This document shows, piece by piece, positions 38,001-48,256 of a DNA stretch of 64,000 nucleotides (positions are counted from its first letter, which is position 1; every line of letters starts with the position of its first letter). This DNA comes from Primula veris. Lineage: Eukaryota; Streptophyta; Magnoliopsida; Ericales; Primulaceae. Both the position numbers and the translations under genes were made by a program. The notes beneath the pieces were generated by a model. It searched no databases, was not told where the DNA came from, and saw only the letters and a list, made by a program, of their open reading frames with translations. The stretch covers positions 23,992,126-24,056,125 of the forward strand of contig OY821747.1 in the NCBI GenBank assembly GCA_963682055.1, read 5' to 3'.

Positions 38001-41000
38001 AAACTCTGTATTTTATTGTTGAAACATTGTGTGACTAAGTTAGCGACTGGCAATCAAACATATAAAATATATCTATGAAATACTTTGTTCAAAACATACA
38101 CCATTTTAAAACTAAAACTATTTCAGATCTTAGTTTGAGAACATCATTTTTCAAGAGACATTATAAAGACATGACCAGTAAATAGTAGTTTGGGTTTTTT
38201 TATTAAGATATTGAGCGCTCCTATTTATTTTCAGTGTATTGATTTTTTTTTCTATGTCAATTATATAACAATATTGTAACTTTTCATGACCAAACACAAT
38301 TGCACACATGTTAACTCATTAAGTAAGCTAAGATATCTTTTTAACTTAAAAAAACTCGGCTATATTTGTTCCAATATTGAAATCAAACAACAATGGGGTT
38401 CTGAAATTTGATGTATACGGTAACTTGGGAAAGAAACTTGCTCCAAAACTTTATATAGAAAAAAAAACCTCTCATGAGAAAACAATTCATACTGGAAAAT
38501 AGAAACAGAGATACACAATTAAGGTTAAACAACAATTCTAAAAGCTTATAAACAAACAAACATCAAGTTACAGTGTCATAAATCACTCGATGACGAACCC
38601 TAAATACAATTTATACATGTAATTTTTCATCAATATATTAATTTTACACTCAAAAATATTTTATACAATTACATAAAATTCAATCAATGTGAAGAATAAC
38701 AACTTAAAATAAGATTAACACATTACAAACAAAAAATCAAAATTTTAAAACTAAAGCTATTCCAGATCTTAGTTTGAGAATATCATATTTCAAGAGACAT
38801 TATAAAGCATCACAAATAAAAAGTAGTTTGAGTTTTTTTTTATTAAGCTATTGAGCGGTCTTATTTATGTCCAGTGTATTGATTTTTTTCCTATGCATAA
38901 TTATATAATGATGTGCAACTTTTCATGCCCAAACACAATTACACACAGGTTAACTTGTTAGCTAAGCTAAGATGTCTTTTTAACTTAAAAAAAGTCGGGT
39001 ATATTTATTCAAATAGTGCAATCAGAGAACAATGGGTCTCTAAAATTTGATGTATACTGTGACTGAGAAAGAAACTTACTCCATTAATATTTTGTAAATA
39101 ATTTAAACCTTATACATAAAAAATAACCTTTCATGAGAAAACAATTCATCCCGGCAATGAGAAATACAGAAATACAATAAAGGTTAAATTTCAATTCTGA
39201 AAGGTTGTAACCAAAGAAACACCAAGTTACCGTGTCATAAATCACTCGATGACAAACCTTATATATTGTACATGTAATTTTCATCAATACATTAATTTTA
39301 TGCTCAAAATATTTTATACAATTATACAAAATTCAATCATTGTGATGAATACCAGCATAAAAAATAAGACCAACACATTACAAACAAAAAATCAAAAATT
39401 GAAAGTAACCGAACCAACCAGTATCTATATTAGCAATGGATAGCATAACAGGTCATGGTTGGTATGACATTCTCCCTTAGTTAAATAGGGATTGCAAGCT
39501 TCACAGCCCTAATTACCAAACATAACCAATATCTAAATTACAAAATTCTATACCATAATAACCAATTCAGATATCATGCCACTAATTATGTATAACTTTT
39601 TAAGTAATTTACATGCATGCTCGTGCAATTGATTACTTTTACAACAATCCTATATCTACTCCACTTTTTTTTTTAAAACCCAAATCTGAATTTTTGACAT
39701 AAAAAAAATAATTACTTTGATTAGTAACAATATCGGAGTATTCATGCAACACGTGTAAGTAACTAATTGAAAATTATACCGGTTAATAAAAGCTGATTAC
39801 TAACCTCTTTTGTCGAAATTATGTGATGAGAGAGAACTGAACCCGGCCTCAGTTTGATTAAGGATGTGTATTTAAAGAGACGTGGACATATTAGAGTATA
39901 TAGTGCTCGATTGATCATGGTAGAGCAGGTATCGGAGTAATTGGTAGTAGTGGAGAGGGAACGTGAGATAACTGGTTTTGCTTTGGAGAGTACAACAATA
40001 TGTATAAGTGTAGAGATAGATAGATCTTTTTACTTATTTAATTTTGATGTTTCTAATTTTATGCGGAGTCTTTTGTGTATTAAACCACCATTAAATTGGA
40101 TTAATTGAGGTGTTAATAGTAAACCACCTTTATAGCCTATTGAAAAAACAGCGGTAATTTATTAGCACCTTTAAGTTATACTTTAGAGGTGGTTTAGCTA
40201 CCACCTTATAAAAAACCACCTTTATTGCTCTATTTTCTAGTAGTGTTGTAAGTTAATTTTGATTTGATAAACTCAAAATAAATTAAACAAAATTACTCTC
40301 ATCTGGAATTCTAATAGATTTGGGGTTTTATTCAGATCCATTTTTGTTGTCCTAATTTTTTTTAGGATAGGCTAACATAGTTTTTTATGGATTGTAATTA
40401 AATAAAAAAAAATCTAATGGTCAATAAAAAATATGAAAAAAATATATATGTAAGAAAATGGTTGACATGATTACATATATCCGATACTTTTTCAGTACGA
40501 TTGATAAATTTGATTTTTATTTTCTACGTAATATATCTGAAATGCATCCGATATTTTTTCGGTATGATTGATAATTTTTTTTTTTCATACGGTGCACTAT
40601 AATTTATTATGTGTCAACCAATAGAATATTTTAATTTTAATTTTAAATTAATTTTAAGATAGTAGTTATTTTGGGTTCATTATAGGTGTTGGTTTTTTAG
40701 TGGCCGACACACATTTACCAGGTTTATGGTAGTGTTACTCTAAAATAACATACCGTAATCGCATTGAGAACTTTTTTTTTAGCAGTTCGTGTTACCGAGG
40801 AGTGTATGTAGGCAATCCTACGTAGTAATATTTCCATAATTTTTTGTTGAAACTTGGATGAGATTGCTTTTGATCGAATAGCCTCAAAAAACTAGGATAG
40901 TCTAACCTAAAAAAACAGTACAGTAAAAATGAATTCGCTTTATTCATATGACCCTATAATTATGATGATTTAGACAACTAAATTTGGAAATTTTAAATTA

Positions 41001-43809
41001 ATATTTTAATTGGATATATTTATTCTCAAATTTGTGTATATGATTGATTTAGTAATTTATTCTTATAATTTATCAGGTGTGTTTGTGCCCGAATATTTAC
41101 TTAAAACATGGTGGAAAAAAGAATAAATTATCGATTCGAATGTTTTTTTTAATATTTTAATGGTTAAATTAATGTTTGTATTTATGACCCATTTTTTTTT
41201 ATCGAGTTTGAATCTATAAAATACAGAAGACGGAGTCCATGAAAAGATACACGAAAATTCAAAGAGAAAAGTATTATGCACTCTAAAAACTTTTCATGGT
41301 AATGAATACAATTATACGAAGTTGTTGACAGCCATGGAATTAAAGCTAAAAAATATACATTTAAAGCTAAATAAAAAGCGTTACATGGTCCCAAGTACCA
41401 ACTCCCATTAGTACATGTACCTGAGTGAAAACGTCTACTTAATTGACACTTATAAATTTAATATTGCTAGTAGTTCTTTCTTAAGTATTTGCATCTTTTT
41501 CGTTAGCGATTATATTAGACATTTATCATTTGGAGCAAACCAGCCACTTGTTAATTTGGACAATAAATAATAAATACAATATGTCTTTTTTTCTAAGTTA
41601 GTAATTATATGCATATTCTAAATAAGCTTTCTACTGAGTACCTATTACGGTATATGAAGTATCAATATTTTTATTTTAAAAAAAAATCTTATTAAAGAGT
41701 ATCGTGTAATTTCACACACATACCCTCTTTAACAAAGCGAACCGTATACCTAAACTATTTATAGCGGGTTCTAGCCCACCAGGAGTAATACTATTTTGCT
41801 TTAGTAACTATTTTAAAGTTTATAAAATTTTATCAATAAAGTGGATGGAAAATTAAAACTTTTTGTTGACAAATTTTGTGCAAAACAAAGAATGATCATA
41901 GTTGATCTTTACTAAAACAGCACATCTAAACCGATGATAAAAAGACAAAATCATGTGATAGTTAATGATACAACTGTATTAGAAACCTTCAGAAGATATA
42001 TACTATATAGTAGAATCAATACACTAAAGTGTTCCTTCTGCGTGTTTTAAATAATTTTGATTTTAAGAAATGTGTTTTCAATGCAGAAATTCCACAGAGA
42101 TATCCCTCCAACCCCAGTATTCGCATTCGGTACATCTAAGCGCACAGCAACTGTACCTGGTCCCACGATCGAAGCAGTCCATGGCATCGACACCTTTGTG
42201 AAGTGGCAAAATCACCTCCCTTCAAAACATATACTTCCTTACGATCGAACGATCCCAACTGCCACACCAACAACTAAAAAAGGAATCCCAACCGTGGTTC
42301 ACCTTCACGGTACTATAGGCTCACCCCGTAGTGATGGACACGCCGAGGCATGGTTCACTAGAGGGTTTTCACAAAAAGGACCTACATGGTCAAGAAAAAC
42401 TTACCATTACAATAATAACCAACACCCCGGAAATTTATGGTACCATGATCATGCCATGGGGTTGACTAGAGTTAACCTCTTAGCCGGTTTGGTTGGTGCT
42501 TATGTTATTCGACAACAAGAAATAGAGTCCCCGTTAGGTCTTCCAAGTGGCGATGAATTTGATAGAACGATGTTTGTTTTTGATCGTAGCTTTAAATCGG
42601 ACGGTTCTTTGTTCATGAATTCCACAGGGAATAATCCTTCCGTACACCCTCAATGGCAACCTGAATATTTCGGTGACTTGATTATTGTAAATGGCAAGGC
42701 GTGGCCACGTATGATCGTACGTAGAAGAAAGTATAGGTTTCGTATCATCAACGCTAGCAATGCTCGATTTTTCAAGTTCTTTTTCACCAACGGATTGGAT
42801 TTGATTGTTGTAGGATCCGATTCGGCGTATCTTAAGAAACCGGTTATAATGAAAGAAATACTACTTGCCCCATCTGAGATTGTTGACTTTGTTGTAGACT
42901 TTTCGAAATCAAAGTCCGATACGACTATTCTAACGAATGGTGCTCCCTATCCTTACCCATCAGGCGACCCCGTCAATGAAGCTAATAGCAAAGTTATGAA
43001 ATTTATCATCAAAAATGTGCAAGAGGTTGACAAGTGGCATGTACCAAACAAGTTGATCGAATATCCACGACCAGATATGTCCCGTGCTTCTAGAACACGG
43101 TACATTGCTATGTATGAGTACACGAGTAGTATAGATGAGCCTACACATCTGTATATTAATGGAAAATCATATGAGGCGCCGGTGACTGAAACTCCAAAAG
43201 TGGGGTCCACGGAGATTTGGTACGTGATCAATCTGACTGAAGACAATCACCCACTGCACATTCATCTTGGGTTATTCGCGGTTTTAGAGCAGATCGAGTT
43301 GGAAGATAAAGACAAGTTTTTAGATTGTATGGTGCAAGTGAACGATGCAATTAAGTGCGGCATAAAAAAGCACGCACGTGGTAAAAGAGTGCAAGTTTTG
43401 GCACATGAGAAAGGGTGGAAAAACGTGTACAAAATGCAACCGGGACATGTGACGAAAATTCTAGTGAGGTTCGCTTACATACATTCGAATGAATCTTATA
43501 CATTTGATGCGACGGCAAAGCCAGGGTACGCCTACCATTGCCATGTAAGTGGTCTTTATCGTCTTTTTGTTACATTGATTATTCGATTAAATTCCAAATA
43601 TTATTAACACTGTTTAGACTTTCATTCCAAAAATTAATCAGATATGATGATATGATGATTGTCACTCTCATAATGAAAATAATTGGTATATCTTATGAAC
43701 TTTATTTCACCTTCACCTAAGTATAGATGCTCAATTTTCTTTTGCTAATGTGCAGATTTTGGATCATGAAGATAATGTCATGATGAGGCCACTGAAGTTG
43801 ATCAAGTGA
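26091..43809 (+). CDS. LPR1/LPR2-type multicopper oxidase (ferroxidase)
   Basis: Exons 26091..26318, 42087..43544 and 43756..43809 join in frame (TGG|GTAAAT, TGCAG|AAA, CAT|GTAAGT, TGCAG|ATT) to give 579 residues, close to the family length. MENLF at residue 8 is an alternative start. A signal peptide is expected to end near residue 28 (SAWA|HEEK). Copper-binding motifs are all present: HLHG (148-151), WYHDH (194-198), NHPLHIH (463-469) and, across the last junction, HCH-x3-H-x4-M (560-571) with the type 1 ligands C561, H566 and M571. In Arabidopsis LPR1/LPR2 are cell-wall ferroxidases that drive iron-dependent root growth arrest under low phosphate; that role is inferred here. Intron 1 is 15,768 bp because of an antisense CACTA insertion, yet coding and splice sites look intact. 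A fragment of a related copy lies at 14308-14513. Confidence 0.93.
28439..28820. repeat. Subterminal repeats, 3' end of the CACTA element
   Basis: Many copies of gaggcggtt, aaccgcctttaaa, ggtggttt and accaccttta occur in both orientations over about 380 bp. In En/Spm elements such subterminal motifs are the binding sites of the TnpA protein. The two opposed frames here (28490-28739) are translations of these repeats, not genes. Confidence 0.8.
29347..34066 (-). CDS. TNPA/Transposase_24-like protein of the CACTA element
   Basis: Eight exons join in one open frame on the minus strand: 33931-34066, 32492-32757, 32191-32394, 31189-31278, 30988-31086, 30572-30889, 30235-30297 and 29397-29651, giving 476 residues. 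Alternatively a donor GAC|GTAAGT at 29414 joins a tiny exon 29347-29355 that ends CRSHDVL*, giving 473. All junctions are GT-AG and keep phase. The middle (RGYAWQYRDWGTGKKHEV, YTDWRYKELTTFKQRIW, KKWRHWKERLK) and the KQWKIFVKYQGS and MAHTSGRKAHEVVR blocks fit the Ptta/En/Spm transposase (PF03004) family. A charged, probably coiled-coil stretch follows (EKARQEGRQEGKEERDD). These proteins are thought to bind subterminal repeats. No stop or frameshift was seen. Confidence 0.8.
34233..37970 (-). pseudogene. TNP2 transposase gene with five in-frame stop codons
   Basis: Exons complement(35686..37970), (35330..35602), (35150..35249) and (34233..35069) join with correct GT-AG sites and phase into 1,165 codons. 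Recognisable parts in order: a transposase-associated zinc-binding domain (MDKSWI, CPCRRCGN; about 1-70), TNP2/Transposase_21 (ASDGFSPF about 327, SPGNDIDVLLQPL about 373, HNLDVMHIEKNVCENI about 560; these hold the candidate catalytic acidic residues), a DUF4218 region (about 687-800), a DUF4216 region (about 955-1030) and a very acidic tail. The frame is broken by TAG 37764-37766, TAG 37494-37496, TGA 37071-37073, TAA 36369-36371 and TGA 34947-34949. There is not one frameshift. Full-length transposase would not be made. Confidence 0.9.
38100..39405. repeat. Direct duplication of about 640-660 bp in the CACTA 5' region
   Basis: cagatcttagtttgaga occurs at 38124 and 38763, and tcactcgatgac at 38583 and 39242. 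The sequence between is shared in order (aagagacattataaag, cagtgtattgattttttt, cattacaaacaaaaaatcaa). The copies differ at many sites, so the duplication predates recent transposition. It lies between the element's 5' end and the TNP2 start, where the promoter should be. Confidence 0.75.
40085..40245. repeat. Subterminal repeats, 5' end of the CACTA element
   Basis: Several ccaccttta / aggtggttt motifs in both orientations lie within 160 bp of the right terminus and match those at the left end. Confidence 0.75.
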
Positions 43810-45800
43810 GGAGGCCAATACAATTTGTTAGTCCATACAGATTATCTCCCCAAAATATATCTGCTTCTTATTACCTTGGATTCAATTGCGACTTGCGTAT
43901 TCTTTAAGAACTGCAAGGCAAATGACCGGTCAGATTATAAAGGACAATATTGTTATCAAATCATAGTCATAAACAAACTAGACCGGATTTAGATGTATCG
44001 TTTGAAAGGCTTGTTTATGCAGGGTTGTGAATGATAAAACATTAGCTTATTTAAGGTTTATAAATATTACTAATGAAACGGCAGTAACAAGCTTACATTG
44101 GTGTATTAGGAGGCTGCAACCAAACATGCATGCACTCACTCAGTTCAGTAGTTATTTTCCTACTTGGTACTGTTTAAGTGAAGGTTTTGTGTGAGAGTTT
44201 AAGCTTAAATCACAATTTGTAAACTAGATCAAACAAACATGCACTCACTTCACTAGTTATTTATATGTAAAAAATATATAAGTATTACAAAATGTGGATG
44301 ATTGGGAAGTAATCAAATTAATGCACTATTATTACAAGGCACATGTGAGGTGGTTCTATTAATTCAAGCAATTTTATTTTTTAAAGTTCAACTGGCTTTT
44401 GAGGCAAAAACTTTGAAGCATGCGTTGCGACTCATCAAGTAATACAAAAATTTAGTTATGTGGTATTAGATGATAAGATCCAACATGTATTCTTTCAAAT
44501 GTCGACTTGAAATGTTCAAACATGCGACTCGTCAAGTAAATACAAAAATGTAGTTATTGTGAATTTTAGATTTCATCTCGTAATTTAACCAAAATCTTTC
44601 ATTATAGAAATCCGAGTCACTCGAAACAAAAGTTTTATATTTATCATGTAAATCTCGTGCATTGAACAAGATTACAAAAATAGACTATTATTGGAGTTGA
44701 AACTTGAGGTTACAAGATTACAAAGATGAACAAGATCACAAGAATATGCTATAATTATAATTAGACCAAGATAGCTCTTTTCCAATTGATGTGCAATTCA
44801 TGTAGGATTCGATGTACCGCAAATTGATATATGAACTGGTCATTGTTCGACTCTACAAGCTAGGCGATAAAAGATTACAGTTTACACATACCCAATTACA
44901 AACGGAAAAAGTTTTAGTGCATCTAACTCGGAAGGGGGATTGTATAATACTTCCAAAAGTTCAGGAAAAAAAAATGTATTAGAGTCCACAATTTTTTTTG
45001 TAAAATAACTTATTTTTACATTCATTGTCTGGTACAATCAAGTAAAACAGTTTAGGATTAAAAAAAAAAAGAAAAAAAAAAAAAGAAAGTAAAACAGTTT
45101 AGAAATTTAACACAAAAGCAGCCACTGCTTGATAACCGTGCTACTTTTTTTTTTTTTTTTGAGACTATTACATGTTTTATATAGAATGTGACAAAATAAA
45201 ATACCACACTTTATCGATAACTATCGATAACTAAATGAAAACTACACAAATTGTTGTACGCTTGCAGCAATGGCCAAACAACTAGCAACTTTGATAAGTG
45301 TGTTACTTAAATATGAATTTTTATTTCATTTATTACTCTCTTCGTATCAAAATAAGTGTTGTGTTTCGAAAATCATGATATTTAAATATTTTAACTAATT
45401 TCACTTAAATTTTCAAAAAAAATATAATAAATCAAAATTTTCAAACAAAAACTATTTATGACTTGATATATGAGATTATAATTGTAAATTTGATATGAGT
45501 TAACTACAAACGAGATATTTCATAAATTAATAAAGATAAAGATAAAATTTATTAAAAATGTTAAGTAAAGATGATCCAAAAAGTAAATCAATACTCTTAT
45601 TTCGGTACAGAAGGATTAATACTTTTATTTAACTTGTAAAAAAAGTTACTATTTCTTGAGGATAGGATAATTAATTAATTATGCATCCAAATAATAATCT
45701 TTAAAAAGGCTAAACCCATAATTAGAAGATAACAAATTATTGTTATCTCCAATATTATAAACCATCCAATAATTGACGACCAAAAATAAAAACAAAAACA
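43810..45800. other. Intergenic region after the LPR-type gene
   Basis: No coding sequence. It holds gcttgtttatgcag- and ggctgcaaccaaaca-type motifs at about 44010-44130 that look like a relic of the GCTTGTTTGGTTGCAG MITE family, plus poly-A and poly-T tracts near 45060-45165 and one Stowaway-like MITE. Confidence 0.5.
45336..45616. mobile_element. Stowaway-like MITE (about 281 bp), eroded
   Basis: The left end CTCTCTTCGTATCAAAATAA and the reversed right end ATCCTTCTGTACCGAAATAA are flanked by TA on both sides. The aataagtgttgtgtttcg block links it to the copy at 3150-3425. Confidence 0.6.
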
Positions 45801-45812
45801 CTCACTATACAT

Positions 45813-45925
45813 TATATATATTTATTATTATTTATATATTCTTTTTAATGCCTTCTTCCACCTTTCTCTCTCATCACCGGCGCCGGAGGTCTCAGCCGAT
45901 GATTTAGAGAGAGAAAGTATGTAAA
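45813..45925 (+). promoter_or_regulatory. Probable core promoter and first non-coding exon of the EDR2-like gene
   Basis: A TATA-rich stretch (45813-45840) precedes a pyrimidine-rich leader (cttcttccacctttctctct). A good splice donor, GAGAAA|GTATGT, follows at 45917. Acceptors gacag (48181-48184) and tcgcag (48201-48204) lie just before the ATG at 48257. A 2.3 kb 5'UTR intron is inferred. Confidence 0.45.
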
Positions 45926-45959
45926 TAACTTTTCAATGTAAGTTATAATGACCCATTTT

Positions 45960-47175
45960 GATCAATGTGTTTAAATTCATTTAATCTTTGTCGAATTATT
46001 TGTTTTCAGAAATGGGTATTCATGTTTTGGCTTTTTTTTTTCATTTGGGTTTTTCTGTTTTTGTATGAAAATTGTAGAGCAGTATTAAATTTTGTTTGTT
46101 CTATAGGTAAAAATGCATAATTGTGTTTAAATTCATTTAATATTTGTCAAATTAATTATTTTGAGAAATGGGTATTCATGTTTTGGCCTTTTTTGTTTTT
46201 TTGAGTTTCTCTGTTTTTGTATGAAAATTGTAGAGGGGTGTTGTTTTTGTTTGTTCTATAGGTGAAAATGCATTATTGTGTTTAAATTCATTTAATCTTT
46301 GTATATTTGTTCATTTTGAGAAGTGGGCATTCATGTTCTGGTTTTTTTGTTTGTTCTATAGGTGAAAATGCATTATAGTGTTTGATGTCATTTAATCTTT
46401 GTATATTTGTTCTTTTTGGGAAATGGGTGTTCATGTGTTGGTGTTTTTTTGTTTGTTCTATAGGTAAAAATGCTTAATTGTGTTTAAATTCATTTAATCT
46501 TTGTATATTTGTCCATTTTGAGAAGTGGGCATTCATGTTCTGGTTTTTTTGTTTGTTCTATAAGTGAAAATGCATTATAGTGTTTGATGTCATTTAATCT
46601 TTGTATATTTGTTCTTTTTGAGAAATGGGTGTTCATGTGTTGGTGTTTTTTTGTTTGTTCTATAGGTAAAAATGCTTAATTGTGTTTAAATTCATTTCAT
46701 CTTTGTATATTTGTTCATTTTGAGAAATGGGTATTCATGTTTTGGCTTTTTTGTTGTGTCATCTGGGTTTTCTTTATTTTTGTCTGAAAATTGTACACAA
46801 GTACTATTTTTTCTTTGTTCTATTGGTAAAAAGATGCATTATTCTGTGTTTAGATTCATTTAATCTTTGTCAAATTATTCATTTTGAGAAGTGGACATTC
46901 ATGTTTTGGCGGCTTCTTTTTTTTGTTTTTTTTCGTTTGTGTTTCTCTATTTTTGTATGAAACCCGTATGCTATTTCATTTTGTTGTATAGGTAAAAATG
47001 TATAGTTGTGTTTAAATTCATTTAATCTTCGTCAAATTTTCATTTTGTGAAATGGGTTTTCATGTTTTGGATTTTTCGTTGTGTTTTTTTCATTTGGGTT
47101 TTCTCTGTTTTTGTATGAAAATTGTAGAGTACTAATTTTTGTTTGTTCTATAGGTGAAAATGCATTATTGTGTTG
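45960..47175 (+). repeat. About nine tandem repeats (100 and 160 bp forms) in the 5'UTR intron
   Basis: Each unit runs tctataggtaaaaatgcat, gtgtttaaattcatttaatc, ttcattttgagaaatgggt, attcatgttttgg. The ataggt junction recurs near 46103, 46258, 46359, 46461, 46560, 46662, 46823 (variant), 46990 and 47150. Long units also carry a ctgtttttgtatgaaaattg block that the 100-bp units lack. No protein is encoded. Confidence 0.8.
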
Positions 47176-48256
47176 GGTTGTGTTCATATTATATTATTAT
47201 TGCAGCTCACAAATCTGTATATTTGATTTACATTACATTAGTTTGACTTTTTTATGAAACGTTCCTGTTAAGACATGTTTGTTGATCCTTATAGTAAATT
47301 CTTCAGGACCCAATTGATATGCTCTCTTTTTTCCTAATTTTTTTTTATTTTATTTGTGAAAATGACAAAATGTTGAAACAAAATTACGCCATGCCTTTTC
47401 ACCAAGTTGCTTTACATAGGAATGGACCGAAATTTTGGTAATTTGTCGAAGGCAACCATTTGATGAATAAGCTGAAAATGTCAAGCTTATTTTTTGCTTT
47501 TCTGTTGATTAGTAGTAGTATTTCATTGGATTGACCAACAAAAAATCCGAGCTTTTCGTATCCGTGGCGAGAAAAAGGTAAGGTTTTAGGCTGAATGAAC
47601 GCTGTTTCCATCTCAGCGTCAAATAAGCAAGTAATTTGCTTAACTGCCTTCAAAACTAGCTATTTAGACTATATAGGAAATGAGGTGGCTTCTTCTATAC
47701 ACACCATTTGTATTAAAGGCTTTTTTGGGTCCTGATGCTTCCCGGTTCTTACTGAAAAGACTTTACCAACAGGATTATATTCCATTTTCTTTATGGGAGC
47801 TAAGTGAAGGAACTAAAATTTAGTTTAGCACTATAATGAGTCAAAGTTTGGTGAAATTGGAACTAGAAAGCATAATCCAGTTTTGCTCTGAATTAGAAGC
47901 TCTGTATTGTCGTACATAATTCGATGTTCGAGCGTTTAGTCGTTATTCAGCTTCTAAACCTTCCATGTTGAAAACAAATTTTTGTCTAAGATGTCAAATA
48001 CTATTAGTCTATCACCTTATGAAATTCATAACTAGTAAATTCACCTTGTGTAATAAATATTTCATTCTCACGTATGAAACTAGATTCAAGTAGTAGCTTA
48101 AAAACTGCGTTTCGCACTAATTTAAGAATGAATATTCAACCAAATTGGCAAATTATCAAAACTTCTCGTGCTTTTACATGACAGGTGATAATTTATTTTC
48201 GCAGTAAACTGTGAGGTGGCATCCCTCGTGAAGGTTTATAATACTTCCCATACATA

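Larger units (their letters stand above)
28439..40245 (-). mobile_element. CACTA (En/Spm-type) DNA transposon, 11,807 bp
   Basis: The left end CACTACACCAAATATC and the reversed right end CACTACTAGAAAATAG carry the diagnostic CACTA terminus. They are flanked by the exact 3-bp duplication TTG (28436-28438 and 40246-40248), the TSD length of this superfamily. Both subterminal regions are packed with short ccaccttta / ggcggtt motifs in both orientations. Inside are a TNP2 transposase gene (34233-37970) and a TNPA/Transposase_24-like gene (29347-34066), both on the minus strand, so the 5' end of the element is at 40245. It lies antisense in intron 1 of the LPR-type gene. TNP2 has five nonsense codons, so this copy is probably not autonomous. 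Confidence 0.95.

Noticed and set aside
47399..47653. 84-codon minus-strand frame upstream of the EDR2-like gene
   Set aside because: It lies in the presumed leader intron, antisense, with no family resemblance.
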